DNA of 64,000 nt from Nematostella vectensis (Eukaryota; Cnidaria; Anthozoa; Actiniaria; Edwardsiidae): the NCBI RefSeq assembly GCF_932526225.1, contig NC_064034.1:6620001-6684000 (forward strand), written 5' to 3'. The notes under the pieces are model-generated. The model saw only the letters and a list, made by a program, of their open reading frames with translations. It had not been told where the DNA came from and made no database searches. The translations under genes were made by a program, and so were the position numbers. Shown here one piece after another: positions 57,839-64,000 of this stretch. Each line of letters begins with the position of its first letter. Position 1 is the stretch's first letter.

Positions 57839-59914
57839 TCGTTTAATTGAAATATCGTAGTAAATGTTACATCTGTATTTATATAAAGTTATATCTTGAT
57901 TGAAGATATTCGAAAAGGGATGAGCAAGTTGGAGCAAGGGTGAACAAGAAATATGAACTTGGCGGAAAAACAGAAAACAGGGGTGAGCAAAGGAAAGCAA
58001 GGGTTAGCAAGGAATATGGACCTGACCGACAAGCTAAGAACGTAATGTAATACAAACTTTTTTTTTAAACTAGTATTTCAATTTTATCAAAGCTTGAGTG
58101 TGAAAGGTCTCCCCTTTCGCGATTCTGAAAAAAAAAACATTTCAAATCAGATCTGGTAACATTTTTAACGTTAAAACGTGATCTTCATGATCTTCATGAT
58201 ACTAGCTAAACATAACGAAGCTGTTTGTAAAACTATTTATTGGCAAATACAACGATGAAAATCCTTGGGTGCGTGAGTGCCTCAGCTTTTTTTATTACAA
58301 AGTGCGTCGCTACTGTTTGTGAGACATGATTTATAATTTTTGGACGCTATATTCAAGTGTTTGAGACACCCCTTGTGCTAAGGAAAATATGAAATACTCC
58401 AAGAAATCCGAGGAGAGTAGCTTGCGAGAGGTTTAATCGCCGTATTTTCTAAAACCTTAAAACACAAAACTTCTTGACTGCGTTATTTCAATGTCTGCTT
58501 TTGTTGTTCTGGGCACAAAAATTGTCACATGCACGCGAGTGACTAGACAAAGGAGTACAAAGGCTAAAGGCAGCAATGTAGACCTAGGTCGTAGTGTGCT
58601 GCACATGATGACGACATTACTACGTTACTATAGCAACACACCCATTCCCAAGAGACACAAGCGTGAAAAAGACCCCAATATTTTTCAGTGTACATCTCGG
58701 CGATCTCGTGCGTGGCGTAGCCGACTAAGACAGGGCTGGGATCCTGGTTATTGCCTCCCCATTAATGCGCAGGTACGTCTGGTTCCTTTTTGTTGGACAG
58801 CTCGCTAGATAGCGGTGTTGGGGCCGAAATCTCCAGCTTAGCCGTAAAGCTTTATGCTGCCATACGGTGTTTCAGCGCTTGTCTGGAAGTGTGGTCTGTT
58901 TTTTTCTCATTTTACCGCATCTGGACGAGGTTCGATTCTCGGCCATGTCCTCGATTTTTTTTTTCATGGCTTACATTTACTATCTCAGTACTTTTGTAGC
59001 GTTATCATTATTTGATGTCGTTTTTACGCAGGCGTCATGCTAATGCATCGTATTTGCTGTGCCCCGTATGTAGTCTTGACGCTGACAAGTCTCCTCTTTG
59101 CTCATCCCCATTCCCCGTTTTTTTTCGGCCTAGTCCATTATATGAATTATTCAATACAGATAAAACGTTTTCTACGAAATTTAAGATAGATAATTAGATA
59201 AGGGAACTCCCGTGAGCAATAAAGAATTCTAAAAGAAAGTGAAAGAAAGTGAAGTACCGAGCACAGGTTCACCGTTTTAACCAGAGTAAGAGTACACACA
59301 CACACACAAACTGCTTCCTCACCCTTGCTCCTGGGAGCAGGAGTTACAAAACGCCACCCCGTTTCTATTCTAGGCTTCGTATACATTGTTCCACTCTGGA
59401 GAGCCTTTAATAAATTGTTTCGTTTCGGTCGTCCTTCTCGCGGATTCGTGTAGATCCTTATAAAAATGGTTGCGATTTCAAACGAAAACGTGTACGTAAG
59501 GACGTGGTCTATAAGCTAAAAATGGAATCCTCCTATTTGTGACATTTTTAGGTGCCCCAAACTTTAGTTTCTCGCACTCTAATTGGCTTACTCGCCTCCC
59601 CACCCCTCCCCTCCCCACCCCACCCCACCCCCACCCCCCACCCCCACCCCACCCTTCACAAAACTGTCAAGGTGGTCATTCCGCAATAGCGCCTCGCTTT
59701 GTAATGTGAACGTTGTTTTAGAGTCTGCCACACGAGCGGAAATGGGGACGAGCTTACGTATCTATTTATAGATCTCTAAGTATCTAACTAAGTGCTGTCC
59801 TTGATCATAAGGGAATCGGCAATCAAGACACAAAACAGCAAGCAATCACGAAGTCTAGGTAAGAGCCTACTCAAAATTTACTTCGTGATTCTTTGGTCGG
59901 GTTTCGAAAAAATT
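57839..59914. other. Intergenic, no supported gene
   Basis: A 105-codon plus-strand frame at 58491-58808 is unrecognised and unsupported. A CCCCA-rich stretch lies at 59595-59656. Confidence 0.45.
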
Positions 59915-60481
59915 ATGAGTGCCCCTCCGCCTGTAAGAAAGCGCTCAGTCACACTCAGCTCGCTAGACCCGTCCTACAGCCTGGGCCGACGTAAAGACGA
60001 GCTGAGAACCTCCAGTATAAACTCTCTTGCGTCTGGAATAGCCTACTTTGAGACTGGCACCAGGGGACGTTCATGCACATGGCACGGTGAGCAAGACGCC
60101 GTACAGGATTCACAACACGATGGCAATAATAACCCCGATATCGCGGATCTCAACGATTTCGAGGACAACTTCGAGTCACAGGAGCTTCTGAGACAGATTA
60201 TTTCGGAAGAATTGGACAGCGTTTTGAGAGACTGTGATTACGATAGTGAGAGGAGCGTGAAACAAGGCTCTGTGATCAGTCAGAGAGTAGAGGGAAGAGT
60301 AAAAAGCGCCGTGAAGTCAGGGACAAAGATTGTGTCTGTGGTGTACATTGGAGAGATACGAGATCAGGGAATTGAGATTACAAGCCAGTGCTTGTGGGAT
60401 TCGAAATCGGACAATTTCGCAACAGCAAGTTTCCGGAATAAGTCGCTGTTTGCCGTATGCACGGTTTTCACAGTGCAGTGA
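59915..60481 (+). CDS. Tctex1-domain dynein light chain-like protein A
   Basis: Tctex1-type light chains join dynein motor complexes, often ciliary ones. Single exon, 188 residues. The N-terminal half is disordered and Ser-rich (RKRSVTLSSLDPSYSLGRRK). The C-terminal Tctex1 domain begins near residue 95, with QIISEELDSVLRDCDYD, VSVVYIGE, SQCLWDS and SFRNKSLFAVCTVFTV. The usual ending FGVYHE is altered to FTVQ. I chose ATG 59915 because the 41 codons before it look like untranslated sequence; a start at 59792 is possible. An AATAAA lies at 60777-60782. It converges with a paralog 1.6 kb away. Confidence 0.85.
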   Translation: MSAPPPVRKRSVTLSSLDPSYSLGRRKDELRTSSINSLASGIAYFETGTRGRSCTWHGEQDAVQDSQHDGNNNPDIADLNDFEDNFESQELLRQIISEELDSVLRDCDYDSERSVKQGSVISQRVEGRVKSAVKSGTKIVSVVYIGEIRDQGIEITSQCLWDSKSDNFATASFRNKSLFAVCTVFTVQ

Positions 60482-62084
60482 AAGAAACCTTAAAACAACA
60501 GTGGATCTCTAGTTATTCGGCAATTGTATTGTGTGCATTGTGTTTACAATATTCCACTCGAAAACTAGTGTATACAAATATGTTCAAGAGGATAACAGTA
60601 GAATTGGTCTTCACACAGTCATCAATAGGTTATCGATGGTAGATAGAAAGGCAACTGTTTATGGAGGTCATCGCTTTCTATTCTAAAAACATTATTATAT
60701 TTTTTCGTAAGCTGATGGCAGACGCGAGGTAGGAGCCAAGCATTTAAATGTCTCTGGTTGTCAACGCATAGCGAGCAATAAACGTTTAAGACAATGCGTC
60801 CATTAGAAAACCCCTGTCATCATCTAGCCAAGGGATTACCAAGTGCAACCAATTTAGACTCTCCATGGTGCTAACTCGCTGAACAACCACACATACACAC
60901 AATCCTAAGCACTCTTGCATTTGATGAAATTCTGAAAGAGGACCCAACATGGCGATGATTGAGATGAATATCTGATAGTGAATAGCGACGAAATGGCTCT
61001 TAGTTTATGTTCGTTCCATTCCGTAAACAGATCGAAGTTCATTAAGAAGCTTTGTTGTAATCCAAACAGTTAATCTCAGGTCCAACATTCACGGAACCTT
61101 GTACAAACAATATATTCAATAATGCAATATTGCCCATTCAAGTTAAGAATAGGGCGTGTACATCAGAACCTCATTATCACACAGATACTTCTAAGAGGTT
61201 TTTCATTGGAAACGCTTGGCTAAAAAAATGGGGAGGAACACAAAAGAGAGCTTTATATAACAGCATAATGATACATATTATATCATAATGAATTTTAGAG
61301 CAGACCGACTATTGACATCTGAAAGGGGGTCATATGTTTTTTTTTCAAGGCTTATCAAGATATTGCTATGCCGCGATATCACCAAATTTCTTCGGCTAGT
61401 GTTGGTTAAATGCAAAGTCTCTGATGGAGTGGACTAGGAGTAAGGAGCAAGGAAATTCATTCAGGGATATAACATTAATAATGAGTTTCTCTTCCACACA
61501 GCGAAGCGAATTAATTCGAAACAACCGCTTAATAGTCCAATCTACTTTTCTTTTAGCGTTTCCTTTTGCGAAATGCAGCGCGACAAAACCGCTGTGCATT
61601 ATGGGAGGGTAGAGTATTAGGACTGTGGTGCGCATAGGGTTATGGGAATTGAGAGATTGAGGGTAGGAGAGCGGTACCCGTTGAGTTATGGGAAGGAAAA
61701 TAACAATTGATTTTCCATGAAACGCATGCAAAGCATGAAAATCAGTGTCAGTGTTAAATTGAAGGACTCTAAAGAATCTATCGACATCTTGCATGCAATC
61801 ACCACATAAATCAGGCGCGTATATAACCAAAGACATCGCAGCCATAGACACCGTAGTCATATCGCAAACAAATGCCATGGAAATCGTATGAAAACAGTCT
61901 TAGAACTGGCGATTCTTCAGTAGGAAAACACCTCCTTTCAGTTGTAGAGGTAGCAAGGGCGGGGTCAGGAAGAGGGGTATATGAGCCCCTTTTCCCGCCT
62001 ACCCCTAGCTAGGAGCCTATATATCTTTCTCTCTACATCTGAGCTGATCACGTCTATCTTGTATCATCTCCATGTGAATCAAGC
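60482..62084. other. Between convergent Tctex1 genes
   Basis: Contains the AATAAA at 60777. The 160-codon minus frame at 61396-61878 has no recognisable domain and lies in sequence with a repeat-like look (GCATTATGGGAGGGTAGAG). No gene supported. Confidence 0.45.
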
Positions 62085-62648
62085 TCACTCATGATAAACC
62101 CCAAACACAGTCGCAGACGCGAACAGACTTTCGTTACAAAATGACCCAGATGCCGCGCGGTCCTGGTTCTCGTCCCAAAGACACCTGCTGGCAACTCTGA
62201 CATCCTGGCCATCCAGGGAGCCGATGTGCACCACGCAGATGATCTTGTACCTCTGATACCCCAGCCTCTTCACATGGCTCTTTATCTCCTCAGCCAAAGG
62301 CACCGACAGAACCCTACTCCGCTCTGCGCTATACTTCACCTGGCCTAGTCTTTCACTGAGTACTTTATTGATGATATCAGAAACAGGTTTGACTCGGAAT
62401 TTCTTGGATTCCTCGGGAGTGGTGCGGTAGGTATTGCAGTATTTGTTAGTGGGTGCGTGTTCAAAGCGGTGCGCAGCCATAGATTTGCGGCGAAAGTTGT
62501 ACGTACTTGGCGAGCTTTGTGATGAGCTGGTAAGCATTGATAAACGTCTTGGTCGTCCCTGTTCTGGGATTGCGAGGGAGGGACAGTGATGTGCCGTATT
62601 TTCGGGCATCACAGAGTTACGCCTGCTGGAACTCTCGCTCGAGATCAT
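62085..62648 (-). CDS. Tctex1-domain dynein light chain-like protein B
   Basis: Single exon, 187 residues, of the DYNLT5/TCTEX1D type. The N terminus is Ser-rich (SSESSSRRNSVMPEN, PRRLSMLTSSSQ). Then comes NTYRTTPEESKKFRVKPV, the usual entry to the domain, followed by IINKVLSERL, YKIICVVHIGS, SRCLWDEN and SLFASATVFGVYHE, the canonical ending. Acts presumably as an axonemal or cytoplasmic dynein subunit. It is more canonical than its convergent neighbour A. The start is the first ATG, supported by the open promoter region above it. Confidence 0.92.
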   Translation of the reverse strand: MISSESSSRRNSVMPENTAHHCPSLAIPEQGRPRRLSMLTSSSQSSPSTYNFRRKSMAAHRFEHAPTNKYCNTYRTTPEESKKFRVKPVSDIINKVLSERLGQVKYSAERSRVLSVPLAEEIKSHVKRLGYQRYKIICVVHIGSLDGQDVRVASRCLWDENQDRAASGSFCNESLFASATVFGVYHE

Positions 62649-63888
62649 GATGAAGCGGACAGTAAAATAAAAACCCTTAAATCGGCTTGGCGGTTTTCAA
62701 CAAGTGCGGTATCATTCACATCCCTCTAGCTGTCTAGCAAAGTCACATCGTTTTACATCTTTACGGGCCAAGAGCTCGCGTACAAATGATAAAGATACCC
62801 TGAGTTTATTCGTCGTTACTTGCATACCGGTACAATTGACGGATTATATGTCACACAATTATATTATTTATTGCACATCTATTGAGACGGATAATTAATT
62901 ATAAACAAACGTTGTCAGGGAGATCGATCATCTCCATGGGGTAATAAAGCAATTTGTCTGAGATACAAGTCACGTGAATATTCAAACTTCAATCCGGCAG
63001 AGTAGTGAAGCTTCAGCTATGATGGCAGATATTCGTCCAATATCAGACGGAGTGGTCGTGACTGAAAGAACTATCGCTCTCTTGACACAAATCAATGCGG
63101 TGTACGTGCGTCGGTGCTACTCGATTCTTTTGACATCACAATGGGCTGATATTGACAAAGAGCTTCATATAAAAGTCACTTAATCCCGCCTCACAATTTT
63201 GAGCAATTGAAGTCAAACAAGGAACTCTAAAGACATCAACAACAAGGGGCAAAATCGTTGCATGTCATGCGTGCTTTAGTTTTGTCCCTTTCATTCCTGT
63301 CTTTTTGGTATTCAGTTGTTCCCCGTAATTGGAGTGTTAATCTACTTTCTATCCGCTCTCAATCCGGGGGAGCTGTTATTCTTGACAATAAAACATGAAT
63401 TGTTTGTATAATTGTTTACTCTTCTACACCTCGCAGTTAATTGTTATGTGTAAAAAAAAAATATGTATTCGTACACATCTGTCTGCGCCAAATGGGCTTT
63501 GTTTTACCATTTTTTTTATAAGCGAACTCTTTTTTCACGATTTTTGGATACATCAGGTTTAATAATCTTGTAAAAGAAAATAATTTCACCGAAAACTGAG
63601 TTGAGTTCAAGTTTTTGGTGAACCATTTTCATTATTCTGGATAACGAACACGTCTATTATTTGGGTATTTTGATTGATAAAGGAAATTACTGATAAAGAA
63701 ATGTTTACGTTAACAAACTGCATGAGTATCGTTTCCGTAAAAGAATATTCGTCTCGGTTAATAGAGAGAACTAAAAAACTGGATAGCCAGCCGTAGTTGC
63801 AATCTTCCGAGTCCGTGATCCATTCCGGGTAAATAATCTTAAACCACACGCACGACACGCAAGTAAGTGGGGGAAAAAACGAAAGCGC
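62649..63888. other. Intergenic, no feature seen
   Basis: Upstream of Tctex1 gene B. A short plus frame at 62974-63183 has no family match. No gene supported. Confidence 0.45.
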
Positions 63889-64000
63889 ATAAAAAGGAGT
63901 ACAACTAATGACCAAACAAGCGCCAACGGAATACAAGTGATGGCCAAAAAAAAAAAAACAGATGGAGTACAAGTGATGGCCAAAAAAGCGCAAACGGAGT
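63889..64000. repeat. Tandem repeat at window edge
   Basis: Three or so units of about 30-38 bp with GGAGTACAAGTGATGGCCAA and AAGCGCAAACGGA. The array probably continues past the window. Confidence 0.8.

Noticed and set aside
56957-58000. 347-codon minus ORF rich in KALLLTVRKGSITHGAQ-like repeats
   Set aside because: Most of it is the 25/26-bp array, with unrelated ends; no gene structure.
58491-58808. 105-codon plus ORF
   Set aside because: No recognisable domain and no splice partner; length is near what chance allows.
61396-61878. 160-codon minus ORF between the Tctex1 genes
   Set aside because: No domain, odd composition, and sequence that looks like a dispersed repeat.
63607-63993. 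128-codon minus ORF with GHHLYS repeats
   Set aside because: Its N-terminal part comes from the tandem repeat at the window edge.

Overview
The window is animal nuclear DNA. It has intron-rich genes with GT-AG boundaries, long introns and intergenic stretches full of minisatellites, short inverted-repeat elements and G/C homopolymers, and two Ty3/gypsy-type LTR retrotransposons. The gene set and the large stock of young transposons fit an invertebrate; a sea anemone such as Nematostella is my best guess, but that is inference, not proof.

Layout from left to right: an unrecognised disordered-protein gene whose frame breaks twice (1070-2749, minus); a complete 11-exon sorting nexin of the SNX7/SNX30 type (5690-13121, minus), head-to-head with a single-exon ARL16 GTPase (13301-13873, plus); an 11-exon cystinosin gene (14419-27041, minus), with a 9-kb nested pair of LTR retrotransposons in one intron; mitochondrial ribosomal protein mL55 (27386-28776, plus), head-to-head with cystinosin; a 27-exon TRPA1-like ankyrin/TRP channel (30240-42877, minus) with a possible alternative first exon near 44.3 kb; a secreted EGF/sushi protein (47924-52315, minus) with an in-frame TAA in its first sushi domain; an intronless rhodopsin-like GPCR (55452-56462, minus); and two convergent intronless Tctex1-domain genes (59915-60481 plus, 62085-62648 minus). 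The exon chains for SNX, cystinosin, mL55, TRPA and EGF/sushi were joined by hand. Each sums to a whole number of codons, which supports the boundaries.

The most unusual signal is recurrent and crosses gene boundaries. Small tandem duplications repeatedly span an exon edge, so that a piece of exon plus its splice site (usually the 5' donor) is copied 2 to 7 or more times into the neighbouring intron. I count four certain or probable cases in the TRPA gene, one at its possible alternative first exon, one in the EGF/sushi gene, and an acceptor-side case in cystinosin. A related coding-end duplication lies in the mL55 3' flank. Decoy splice sites made this way could feed alternative splicing or intron and exon turnover.

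The genes are mostly unrelated housekeeping or sensory functions: endosomal sorting, cilium and trafficking GTPase, lysosomal cystine export, mitochondrial translation, a sensory channel, and dynein light chains. Two head-to-head pairs share short promoters carrying AAAATGGCGG/AAGATGGCGG (YY1-like) motifs.
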